Source: an uncultured Brevibacterium sp. (GTDB lineage Bacteria > Actinomycetota > Actinomycetes > Actinomycetales > Brevibacteriaceae). Taken from it: 5,026 nucleotides of DNA. Shown one piece after another: positions 1 to 5,026 of the stretch. Made by a program: the position numbers and the translations under genes. Positions within the stretch are counted from its first letter, which is position 1, and every line of letters starts with the position of its first letter. The notes beneath the pieces are model-generated. The model saw only the letters and a list, made by a program, of their open reading frames with translations. It was not told where the DNA came from and did not search any database. The stretch is taken from assembly GCA_943914815.1 (NCBI GenBank), contig CALUDL010000110.1, forward strand, positions 1 through 5,026. The letters run 5' to 3'.

Positions 1-15
1 CCCAGGCCCTGCCGA

Positions 16-21
16 TAAACT
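16..21 (+). promoter_or_regulatory. candidate -10 box for a leaderless LysR-family gene
   Basis: The hexamer TAAACT fits the actinobacterial TANNNT -10 pattern. It is followed by exactly 6 nt (TTGTGC) before the ATG at 28, so a transcript starting at the usual distance would begin on the A of the start codon. No Shine-Dalgarno-like stretch lies just upstream of this ATG, which agrees with leaderless translation. The -35 region falls outside the window. This is an inference from spacing only. Confidence 0.4.
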
Positions 22-27
22 TTGTGC

Positions 28-915
28 ATGATCAGCGCTCGCAGTCGGATTGCTCCGGATGACCTTCTCACCCTGTTGACTGTGGCCCGTTTGGGTAAGT
101 ACACGGCGGCCGCTCAAGTGCTGGGCGTGAATCACACCACCGTGTCCAGACGCATTGCGGCGTTGGAAAAGTCGGTGGGTGAGCCGGTGTTGGCAAGTTC
201 GCCAGACGGGTGGGAAGTCACCCAGGCGGGGGAGCAGTTGATTTCCGCCGCCGAGGCCGTTGAAGCTGCCCTCGAAGAGGCCGGTAAGGTGCGTGGAATT
301 TCAGGGGTGAGCGGTGTCGTCCGAATTGCCGCTCCGGAGGGCTTTGTGGATTATGGGGGCTTTGATCGGATCATAGCTCTGCAGAAGACATATCCGGATG
401 TACAGATCGACTTGGTGACCGCCACGCAACGTGCCAGTAAGTACAGGTCGGGTGTCGATGTTGAGATCGTGGTGGGTCAACCGTCAGCACCTCATTCGCA
501 ACTACAGAGGATGGGCAGTTATTCGCTCTGCTTGTACGTGTCTCCGGATTATGCGCGTGACCGGGGAGTGCCTGAAACGATCGAGGACTTAAGCCAGCAC
601 CGGTTCGTTTTTTATCCAGAACACTCCTTGGGGGTTGAGGGACTCGAGGGCGCGCCGGCGGGATTCCCCCGGCCGGCCGGGTTCTTCCGGTCAAATTCGG
701 TGCGCTTGCACGTGGCTGCTACGCGCGCCGGAATCGGTGTGGGTTTGCTCCCTGACTTCGCATCGAAGGGGCTGGTGCGGGTAGTTCCTGAGTTTTCAGC
801 GCCCATGGAGTATTGGGCGGTTGTACGGAACGAATCGGCTCGTCGGCAGGTAGTTGTCGAAGTGGTTCGTGCACTCACGCACACACGTAGTGCGCAAGTT
901 CCGTCGACCCGATAA
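28..915 (+). CDS. LysR-family transcriptional regulator
   Basis: A 295-residue protein, the usual LysR length of about 300. The N-terminal winged helix-turn-helix covers roughly residues 10-68: the core reads KYTAAAQVLGVNHTTVSRRI (24-43), followed by the ALEKSVG linker-helix start that LysR proteins use for dimerisation. From about residue 95 onward the protein resembles the periplasmic-binding-protein-like effector domain (VVRIAAPEGF, then a late RAGIGVGLLPDF at 233-244, the typical 'G.G...LP' segment). It should bind DNA in the cytoplasm and respond to a small molecule. An in-frame TAA at 16-18 closes the frame, so the gene is complete. The start must be TTG 22 or, as preferred here, ATG 28, which a -10-like box precedes at leaderless distance. 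The gene lies co-directionally 66 bp before a 3-hydroxyisobutyrate dehydrogenase-like gene, a plausible target, although LysR genes are more often divergent from their targets. The effector cannot be read from the sequence. Confidence 0.93.
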   Translation: MISARSRIAPDDLLTLLTVARLGKYTAAAQVLGVNHTTVSRRIAALEKSVGEPVLASSPDGWEVTQAGEQLISAAEAVEAALEEAGKVRGISGVSGVVRIAAPEGFVDYGGFDRIIALQKTYPDVQIDLVTATQRASKYRSGVDVEIVVGQPSAPHSQLQRMGSYSLCLYVSPDYARDRGVPETIEDLSQHRFVFYPEHSLGVEGLEGAPAGFPRPAGFFRSNSVRLHVAATRAGIGVGLLPDFASKGLVRVVPEFSAPMEYWAVVRNESARRQVVVEVVRALTHTRSAQVPSTR

Positions 916-938
916 GCCTCAGAGTGTGACGTACAGCA

Positions 939-944
939 TAAGGT
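939..944 (+). promoter_or_regulatory. weak candidate -10 box for the dehydrogenase gene
   Basis: TAAGGT fits TANNNT and sits in the 66-bp gap between the regulator and the dehydrogenase. A start near 951 would give a leader of about 30 nt containing the Shine-Dalgarno sequence. No recognisable -35 hexamer lies at 16-18 bp upstream, so an activator-dependent promoter or simple read-through from the regulator gene are both possible. No terminator-like hairpin is seen in the gap. Confidence 0.22.
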
Positions 945-969
945 AGTCGTCAAGGAAAGAAGTCCCTGC

Positions 970-976
970 AAGGAGG
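970..976 (+). promoter_or_regulatory. strong ribosome binding site of the dehydrogenase gene
   Basis: AAGGAGG lies 5 nt before the ATG at 982. It is a near-perfect anti-16S match and fixes the start codon. Together with the nearly uniform use of AAC for Asn in the gene it suggests strong expression. Confidence 0.85.
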
Positions 977-981
977 CAAAC

Positions 982-1890
982 ATGGCAGTTATTGGTTGGA
1001 TCGGGCTCGGTCGTATGGGCAGCCCAATGACAAAGAACTTGATCGCTGCAGGTCACACGGTCAACGGATTCGACGTTGTTCCAGCGGCAGTCGAAGCCGC
1101 TGCGGGCCACGGCGTTGTAGCTAAGACCTCGATCGCGGAAGCCGTTGAAGGTGCCGACATCGTTTTCTCGATGTTGCCTAAGGGCGAGCACGCTAAGACT
1201 GTGTACTTGGGTGAGGGTGGAGTTTTTGAGAACGCGTCCACCTCGACGTTGCTGGTTGACTCGTCCACGATCGACTTTGACACCGCAACGGAACTTCACA
1301 AAGAAGCACGCGACCGTGGCTTCAAGTTTGTTGACGGCCCGGTTTCCGGTGGTGTCTCTGGTGCAGCAGCTGGAACGTTGACCTTCATGCTGGGCGGGGA
1401 CGACACCGATGTTGAGAACGCGAAGACGTTCATTGAGCCAATGGCAGGAAACATCTTCCACGCAGGTGGTGAAGGTGCCGGTCAGGCAGCCAAAATTGTG
1501 AACAACATGCTGTTGGCGATCAGCCTGCAGGGTGTTGTCGAAGGTGCTGTTCTGGCCGAGCGTTTTGGTCTCGAACCTGAAGTTTTCTACAACATCGCAA
1601 AGGTTTCATCGGGTGACTCCTGGCCACTGCGCACATGGTACCCAGTGCCCGGCGTGGTCGACACGGCAGCTGCTAACAACAACTTTGAAGCTGGGTTCTC
1701 CACCATGCTCATGCACAAGGACGTGGGCCTGGCACTTGAAGGTGCGAAGACCCAGGGTGTCACCCTGTCAGCAGCTGAACTGGTCTACAGTCGCCTGCAG
1801 CAGCTGATTGAGGACGGGCGTGGTGACCTCGACTGCTCCGCGATCATCGGCCTGGTTGACGAAAACGCGAAGGGCCTGCCACAGGACTAA
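982..1890 (+). CDS. mmsB: 3-hydroxyisobutyrate dehydrogenase (beta-hydroxyacid dehydrogenase family)
   Basis: A 302-residue NAD(P)-dependent oxidoreductase, expected to oxidise 3-hydroxyisobutyrate to methylmalonate semialdehyde in valine degradation in the cytoplasm. The Rossmann dinucleotide motif GLGRMG is at residues 8-13 within GWIGLGRMGSPM. The family substrate loop DGPVSGG is at 118-124, followed by GAAAGTLTFMLGG. The catalytic helix GAGQAAKIVNN carries Lys171 and Asn175, and a conserved late HKD (245-247) sits in GFSTMLMHKDVGLA. The stretch from about 210 to 240 (SSGDSWPL, then PVPGVVD and ANNNFEAGF) is the pattern I associate with true 3-hydroxyisobutyrate dehydrogenases rather than tartronate semialdehyde reductases or 6-phosphogluconate dehydrogenases. 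The length is normal and no catalytic residue is missing. The start is set by AAGGAGG 5 nt upstream. It follows a LysR gene on the same strand and ends 15 bp from an opposing gene. All Asn codons appear to be AAC and most Lys codons AAG, a bias in keeping with high expression. The family is certain; the substrate is likely but a related beta-hydroxy acid is possible. Confidence 0.92.
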   Translation: MAVIGWIGLGRMGSPMTKNLIAAGHTVNGFDVVPAAVEAAAGHGVVAKTSIAEAVEGADIVFSMLPKGEHAKTVYLGEGGVFENASTSTLLVDSSTIDFDTATELHKEARDRGFKFVDGPVSGGVSGAAAGTLTFMLGGDDTDVENAKTFIEPMAGNIFHAGGEGAGQAAKIVNNMLLAISLQGVVEGAVLAERFGLEPEVFYNIAKVSSGDSWPLRTWYPVPGVVDTAAANNNFEAGFSTMLMHKDVGLALEGAKTQGVTLSAAELVYSRLQQLIEDGRGDLDCSAIIGLVDENAKGLPQD

Positions 1891-1895
1891 ACCGT

Positions 1896-1919
1896 GTGCG
1901 CGGGCTTAGGCCCGCGCAC
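1896..1919. terminator. bidirectional terminator-like hairpin between convergent genes
   Basis: A perfect 10-bp GC-rich inverted repeat, GTGCGCGGGC and GCCCGCGCAC, is separated by a TTAG loop. It lies right after the dehydrogenase stop (1890) and overlaps the last codons of the opposing YggS gene, whose TAA stop (1906-1908) is inside the loop. Both transcripts would form the stem. There is no real U-tract on the + side (CAAACACAC follows) and only a short one on the - side (ACGGTTTAG), so it is not a textbook intrinsic terminator. It may act as an RNA 3'-end stabiliser or with weaker termination efficiency. Confidence 0.7.
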
Positions 1920-2622
1920 CAAACACACTTGAGCCAATGCGCACCATGGTGGCGCCTTCGGCAATCGCAAGCTCAAAGTCGTTGCTCATGCCCATGGACA
2001 GTTCGGTCGCGTGTTCTGGTAGCAGACCGGACTCCAGGTGGGTGTCGCGGAGGTTCCGTAGATCCGAATACGACGGGCGCACCTCGGCCTCGGTAGACCC
2101 CGGGAGCCCAATCGTCATGAGCCCGCGCAACCGAATCCGCTCTAGGGGCGCAAGCTCCTTGAGCAACTCGCCCAGTTCTTCTGGCGCCACTCCTGACTTG
2201 GTGTCCTCGCGACTGGTGTTGACCTGCACGAACGCCTCAACTGTTTGATCCAAAAGCTCCAAGCGGTTGTGAATCTTGGTGGCGAGCTTCATCGAATCGA
2301 TCGACTGAATGCACGTCGCTTGACCCAGCGTGTGATTGACTTTGTTGCGCTGCAACGGGCCAATGAGGTGAGTTTCGTGCGGAATATCAGCCAGGTCGTC
2401 GAACTTCTCATTGAGTTCCTGCACCCGGTTCTCACCAATCAACGTGAACCCGTGCTCCAACGCCACCCGAATCTTGCTGGCTGGCTGCGTTTTCGTGGCA
2501 AGCAGGACTTGCACGCGGTCAACGTGTTCGGACGCTTCACTCGCCGCGCGCACACGTTCGGCCACGTCGTCTAGTTTGCTCCTAATCTGCTCCGCTTCGT
2601 GGGCACTCAAAGTTTCACTCAC
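1906..2622 (-). CDS. yggS: YggS/PLPBP-family pyridoxal phosphate homeostasis protein
   Basis: A 238-residue single-domain TIM-barrel PLP-binding protein with no known enzymatic activity. The family buffers or hands over PLP and influences amino acid and vitamin B6 pools in the cytoplasm. The PLP lysine is Lys44 in VQVLLATKTQ. Family signatures follow in order: GENRVQEL (63-70), HLIGPLQRNKVN (85-96), LRGLMTIG (165-172) and LSMGMSNDFELAI (208-220) with EGATMVRIGSSVFGAR (222-237), which builds the phosphate-binding end. The length is typical. The frame is open further upstream to an ATG at 2754, but those 44 residues would lie antiparallel to nothing known and inside the preceding gene. The GTG at 2622 is preferred because GGAGGGG lies 5 nt upstream, the family N-terminus fits, and it overlaps the upstream stop as GTGA. 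It is the last gene of a four-gene - strand cluster. In many Actinomycetota the family gene sits near ftsZ/sepF, so this location is less usual and a second copy may exist. Confidence 0.93.
   Translation of the reverse strand: MSETLSAHEAEQIRSKLDDVAERVRAASEASEHVDRVQVLLATKTQPASKIRVALEHGFTLIGENRVQELNEKFDDLADIPHETHLIGPLQRNKVNHTLGQATCIQSIDSMKLATKIHNRLELLDQTVEAFVQVNTSREDTKSGVAPEELGELLKELAPLERIRLRGLMTIGLPGSTEAEVRPSYSDLRNLRDTHLESGLLPEHATELSMGMSNDFELAIAEGATMVRIGSSVFGARA
2619..2622 (-). promoter_or_regulatory. GTGA stop-start overlap, C-S lyase to YggS
   Basis: The TGA stop of the aminotransferase gene (2621-2619) shares two bases with the GTG start of the YggS gene (2622-2620). This arrangement normally gives translational coupling, so YggS production should follow that of the PLP enzyme. 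Confidence 0.8.
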
Positions 2623-3854
2623 GCGGACCCCTCCCCAACCGGAGCAACGGGCTCGCCAGCGACAGCCGCACCCAGCCGCTCCACAATCTCTTCCAGGATC
2701 GGAAGTGGGGTGCCCATGTTGAGCCGGATGAAACCTCGGCCGGCTTCCCCACATAGCGCCCCGTCAATGATGGACACGCGCGCCCGGTCCACAAAGAACG
2801 ACGTCAGGTCATCGCCCAGGTCGTATGCACGCAGGTCAATCCAGGCGAGGTACGTGCCCTCTGGTGGTTGGTACACGGCCTGTGGCAGGTGGCGTTCTAA
2901 AAGACCAGGGAGTGCGTCGCGGTTGCGTTCTAAGTACGCCGAGGTGTCCGCCAGCCAGTCTCGCGAGTCACGGTAGGCGGCCACGGCTGCCAGCAGTCCG
3001 GGGTTGGCCGCCGATTTTCCGGTGAACATGCCGTGTGTGTCCCATGTGGCGACGTCGGCTTCGTTGGAGAAGATGATTTGCGCGCATTTGAGCCCGGGGG
3101 TGTTGAAGCTCTTGGAATGCGAGGTGACCGTGACGGTGTGGTTTGCGGCCGTGTCGTTGATGGACGCATAGGGCACGTGGGTATGACCGGAGAAGGTCAG
3201 TGGCGCGTGGATTTCATCGGAGAACACCCGAGCCCCGTGCTTTTCAACGATGCTGGAGAGTTCTTCCAGTTCAGCACGGGTGTAAACGCGACCAATGGGG
3301 TTGTGCGGGTTGCACAGCACCAGGAGGCCACCGGACCCGCCGTCGGCACCGGCGGTGGACAGCGCGCGGTCGATCGCCTCGAAGTCCATGGACCAGGCAG
3401 GCTCTCCTGTCCCTGCGCCGCTTCCAGCCCCCGCTTCATTCCGTAGCATGGGGACTTCGACAATCTCGCGTCCGTGCAACTTGGGCATGGACAGGAAAGG
3501 CATGTAGGCCGGGGTGGGTAGAACCAGTTTGGCGCCCGGTTCGGTGTAGAAACTCAGAACCGCTTGCATGCCGGTGAGCACGTCTGACACGGGCGATACC
3601 CACTCAGGGTTGACGTCCCACCCGTAGGTGTCGTTGTAGAACTGGGCGGTCGCCTGGGCCATGTCGCTCATGAGCGCAGGGGTGGAGTACCCGTACAGGT
3701 CGCGGGCGTCCAACTGCTCAAGTGTGGCGCGGATCGCCGGCGCGACCCCAAAGTCCATTTCTGCCGTCCACGCGCCGATTGTGCCGGGGTAGGCAGACCA
3801 TTTGAAGCTTCCCTTTTCAATGAGGGAGTCAATTGTGATGTCGTCGTAGCTCAT
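2619..3854 (-). CDS. MalY/PatB-family PLP-dependent C-S lyase / class I-II aminotransferase
   Basis: A 411-residue fold-type I PLP enzyme. The N-terminal segment GSFKWSAYPGTIGAWTAEMDF (residues 15-35) matches the MalY/PatB subgroup pattern 'KW ... W.A.MDF', which distinguishes cystathionine beta-lyase-like enzymes from ordinary aminotransferases. Other motifs are YGYSTP (54-59), LPTPAYMPF (112-120), NPHNPIGRVY (182-191), SDEIHAPL (212-219), SHSKSFNTPGLK with the Schiff-base Lys248 (245-256), and RLNMGTP with the carboxylate-binding Arg377. The likely reaction is beta-elimination of cystathionine or cysteine conjugates to pyruvate, ammonia and a thiol. Members also act as aminotransferases or, in MalY, as regulators. 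Two Gly/Ala-rich stretches (141-150 and about 168-176) and a short C-terminal tail make it slightly longer than the usual ~390. The ATG at 3854 overlaps the upstream FAH stop (ATGA), with no clear Shine-Dalgarno sequence, so re-initiation is expected. In Corynebacterium the equivalent family gene is aecD. The exact substrate is unresolved. Confidence 0.92.
   Translation of the reverse strand: MSYDDITIDSLIEKGSFKWSAYPGTIGAWTAEMDFGVAPAIRATLEQLDARDLYGYSTPALMSDMAQATAQFYNDTYGWDVNPEWVSPVSDVLTGMQAVLSFYTEPGAKLVLPTPAYMPFLSMPKLHGREIVEVPMLRNEAGAGSGAGTGEPAWSMDFEAIDRALSTAGADGGSGGLLVLCNPHNPIGRVYTRAELEELSSIVEKHGARVFSDEIHAPLTFSGHTHVPYASINDTAANHTVTVTSHSKSFNTPGLKCAQIIFSNEADVATWDTHGMFTGKSAANPGLLAAVAAYRDSRDWLADTSAYLERNRDALPGLLERHLPQAVYQPPEGTYLAWIDLRAYDLGDDLTSFFVDRARVSIIDGALCGEAGRGFIRLNMGTPLPILEEIVERLGAAVAGEPVAPVGEGSA
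2628..2634 (-). promoter_or_regulatory. ribosome binding site deciding the YggS GTG start
   Basis: On the - strand, GGAGGGG ends 5 nt before the GTG at 2622, and its GGAGG core lies 7 nt before it. It is embedded in the final codons of the upstream gene (encoding Gly-Glu-Gly-Ser) and argues for the short, 238-residue YggS product. Confidence 0.7.
3851..3854 (-). promoter_or_regulatory. ATGA stop-start overlap, FAH to C-S lyase
   Basis: The TGA stop of the FAH gene (3853-3851) overlaps the ATG of the C-S lyase gene (3854-3852). The preceding bases (GCATAATGGCCCC) contain no convincing Shine-Dalgarno sequence, so translation of the C-S lyase probably depends on ribosomes finishing the FAH gene. 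Confidence 0.75.
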
Positions 3855-4696
3855 GGGGCCATTATGCCAATCTGTGTGCGTTGTGTACCTAGTCCTTCGA
3901 TCGCGACCTCGACGACATCGCCGCTTTCCAGGTAGGGGAACTGGCCGGACATGGCGACGCCCTGCGGGGTTCCGGTTGCGATCACGTCTCCGGGTTCTAG
4001 CCGCATGTACTGGGACAGGTCATAGACCAGCTGGAACACGTCGAAAACCATGTCGGCTGTGGACGAGTCTTGCCGAGGCTCCCCGTTCACGTGGCTGGTC
4101 AGACGGGCGTTCGTGGGGTCGAATGCGTCAGCGCTGACGGCGACCGGGCCCAGGGGTAGGGCGCCGGGGAAGCACTTGCCTTTGGACCACTGCCCACCGG
4201 ATTCCTGGGTTTGGAAGACCCGTTCGGACAGGTCGTTGGCAACCGTGTACGCGGCAATGTGGTCCCGCGCCTGTTCGGGGGAGTCAAGGTTGTGGGCGGC
4301 CCGGCCAATGATCACGGCAAGTTCAACTTCCCAGTCCAGTTGGGAAAAACGCCGAGGTGGTTCCACCTCATCGTAGGGACCGGCTACCGTGTTGGGGGTT
4401 TTGAGGAAAACCACGGGGTGAGTTGGGGTGGGGAGTCCGGCTTCTGCGGCGTGGGCGGCGTAGTTGGTGCCAATACAGATGACCGCGCCGGGCTGAGCCA
4501 CGGGGGCGCCGATTCGCTGACCGTCAATGCTGATTTCTTGACAGTCCTTGACCTGGGCCGTGGTCAGGGTGTTCGCCCCACGTTCCCAGAACTCAGCGTT
4601 GAAGTCGCTGGTGAGGGCTCGCACATCGTAGTGGCGGCCGTCGAGCCTAACCACGGGGATTTCGTGGCCTAGCTGGCCAACACGCATAAATTCCAT
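3851..4696 (-). CDS. fumarylacetoacetate hydrolase (FAH) family protein
   Basis: A 281-residue metal-dependent hydrolase/lyase of the FAH superfamily, which cleaves C-C bonds in, or decarboxylates, 2,4-dioxo acids; some members hydrolyse acylpyruvates or diketo sugar acids. After a variable N-terminal part (1-68) the FAH domain begins with ICIGTNYAAHAAEAG (73-87), with His82 and Glu85 as the likely active-site pair. Metal-ligand candidates are Glu123 and Glu125 in DWEVEL and Asp155 in ANDLSER. Lys172 and Lys174 lie in GQWSKGK, and GDVIATGTPQGV (236-247) closes the site. The length and motif order match the 2,4-diketo-3-deoxy-L-fuconate hydrolase/ureidoglycolate lyase-like annotation group, but those names are often over-applied. 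The segment after the lysines reads CFPGALPLGP rather than the common 'SFDTF.P.GP', which may mean a different substrate. ATG 4696 is supported by AAGGAGA 4 nt upstream; Met4 is a less likely start. It lies 48 bp after a MoaD-like gene and overlaps the C-S lyase gene. Confidence 0.92.
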   Translation of the reverse strand: MEFMRVGQLGHEIPVVRLDGRHYDVRALTSDFNAEFWERGANTLTTAQVKDCQEISIDGQRIGAPVAQPGAVICIGTNYAAHAAEAGLPTPTHPVVFLKTPNTVAGPYDEVEPPRRFSQLDWEVELAVIIGRAAHNLDSPEQARDHIAAYTVANDLSERVFQTQESGGQWSKGKCFPGALPLGPVAVSADAFDPTNARLTSHVNGEPRQDSSTADMVFDVFQLVYDLSQYMRLEPGDVIATGTPQGVAMSGQFPYLESGDVVEVAIEGLGTQRTQIGIMAP

Positions 4697-4700
4697 GAGT

Positions 4701-4707
4701 TCTCCTT
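4701..4707 (-). promoter_or_regulatory. ribosome binding site of the FAH gene
   Basis: AAGGAGA on the - strand lies 4 nt before the ATG at 4696 and fixes that start. The 48-bp gap (4697-4744) shows no terminator hairpin and no convincing -10/-35 pair, so read-through from the MoaD-like gene is the simplest reading. Confidence 0.75.
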
Positions 4708-4744
4708 CACGAGTACGGGGTGGGGCTACGAAAAGGCAATGCGC

Positions 4745-5014
4745 TTATCCGCCCGCAAACGGGGGCAAGACATCCACACGGTTCCCTGGAACAACCTTGC
4801 CGTCGGTCAACGCGACACCGTCAACCAGGAACGAACACTGAGGCAGAACTCGTGACAGCGGCGGTTCCCCGGCGGGCACCTCGGGATGAAGACTAGTGAG
4901 CAGTTCAATGAACCGTTCACGGGTTGCCCCGCTCCTCAGCTGGCCGTCCAACGTAACTTCTTCCTGCTCAACACCGGCTGCGGCCCGGGCAGCGGCGAAG
5001 TAGCGAACAGACAC
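4745..5014 (-). CDS. moaD: MoaD/ThiS-family ubiquitin-like sulfur carrier protein
   Basis: An 89-residue beta-grasp protein. It starts with SVRYFAAARAAAG (2-14), typical of MoaD first strand and helix, and ends with FLVDGV (62-67), VPGNRVDVLPPFAGG (75-89) and the terminal Gly88-Gly89. That tail is adenylated and thiocarboxylated by an E1-like MoeB partner so the protein can donate sulfur. In molybdenum cofactor synthesis MoaD pairs with MoaE to convert precursor Z (cPMP) to molybdopterin. LPPFAGG favours MoaD over ThiS, but CysO-like or other sulfur-carrier roles cannot be excluded. No moaE, moeB or other cofactor gene is in the window. The GTG at 5014 is the first possible start seen. The 12 nt before it have no Shine-Dalgarno sequence and no in-frame stop, so the true start may lie beyond the window edge. 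It is the first visible gene of the - strand cluster. Confidence 0.88.
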   Translation of the reverse strand: MSVRYFAAARAAAGVEQEEVTLDGQLRSGATRERFIELLTSLHPEVPAGEPPLSRVLPQCSFLVDGVALTDGKVVPGNRVDVLPPFAGG

Positions 5015-5026
5015 CTGATTCTGGGC

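Noticed and set aside
22..27. TTG at 22 as the start of the LysR-family protein.
   Set aside because: It adds only two residues (Met-Cys), has no ribosome site, and the ATG at 28 is at leaderless distance from a -10-like box. It is not excluded.
919..1461. A 180-codon open frame on the - strand opposite the dehydrogenase gene.
   Set aside because: Its translation resembles no family, has no good ribosome site, and lies entirely opposite a gene with all catalytic motifs intact. It is a by-product of the coding strand's codon bias.
2245..2722. Overlapping + strand open frames across the YggS and C-S lyase genes.
   Set aside because: They are shadow frames with no family resemblance and no ribosome sites, opposite two well-supported genes.
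2623..2754. A 44-residue N-terminal extension of the YggS protein from an ATG at 2754.
   Set aside because: The extension is rich in Cys, Arg and Trp in the wrong frame of the C-S lyase gene. The GTG at 2622 has a ribosome site, a stop-start overlap and gives the family's normal length.
3033..3577. Several + and - strand open frames of 70-137 codons inside the C-S lyase gene.
   Set aside because: They have Gly/Arg-rich, low-information translations typical of high-GC shadow frames. The C-S lyase frame carries all family motifs.
4211..4672. A 153-codon + strand open frame opposite the FAH gene.
   Set aside because: It is Gly/Val-rich with no recognisable domain and lies opposite a well-supported gene.
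4697..4744. An internal promoter between the MoaD-like and FAH genes (TTGCCT with a TACTCG 18 bp downstream on the - strand).
   Set aside because: The downstream hexamer lacks the final T of the -10 consensus and the GC-rich spacer is unconvincing, so it was not annotated.

Overview
The window is bacterial and gene-dense. It holds six protein-coding genes and almost no non-coding DNA. GC content looks moderately high (upper 50s % by eye, not computed). GTG starts, strong AGGAG-type ribosome sites, a possible leaderless gene and the protein sequences together suggest a moderate-GC member of the Actinomycetota. I cannot name the genus. No RNA genes, insertion sequences, CRISPR arrays, attachment sites or origins are visible.

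Left part, + strand (1-1890): a complete LysR-family transcriptional regulator (28-915) is followed 66 bp later by a 3-hydroxyisobutyrate dehydrogenase-type beta-hydroxyacid dehydrogenase (982-1890, mmsB-like). The regulator may be leaderless, because a TANNNT box ends exactly 6 nt before its ATG. The dehydrogenase has a strong Shine-Dalgarno sequence. The pair looks like a small catabolic unit (valine or a related branched-chain or beta-hydroxy acid pathway) whose regulator lies beside its possible target. No other valine-pathway gene is inside the window.

Junction (1891-1920): the two gene groups converge with only 15 bp between stop codons. The junction holds a perfect 10-bp inverted repeat whose 4-nt loop contains the stop codon of the opposing gene. 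It is probably a shared, bidirectional transcription end signal.

Right part, - strand (5026 to 1906, in transcription order): a MoaD-type ubiquitin-like sulfur carrier ending in Gly-Gly, a fumarylacetoacetate hydrolase (FAH) family enzyme, a MalY/PatB-type PLP-dependent C-S lyase/aminotransferase, and a YggS/PLPBP-family PLP-homeostasis protein. The last three are tightly coupled: FAH and the C-S lyase overlap as ATGA, and the C-S lyase and YggS overlap as GTGA. The moaD-FAH gap is 48 bp. A PLP enzyme translationally coupled to a PLP-handling protein makes functional sense. The link to the FAH enzyme and the sulfur carrier is less clear and is the most interesting contextual feature here. No clearly novel system is visible: all six proteins belong to known families, and the open questions concern their combination and exact substrates.
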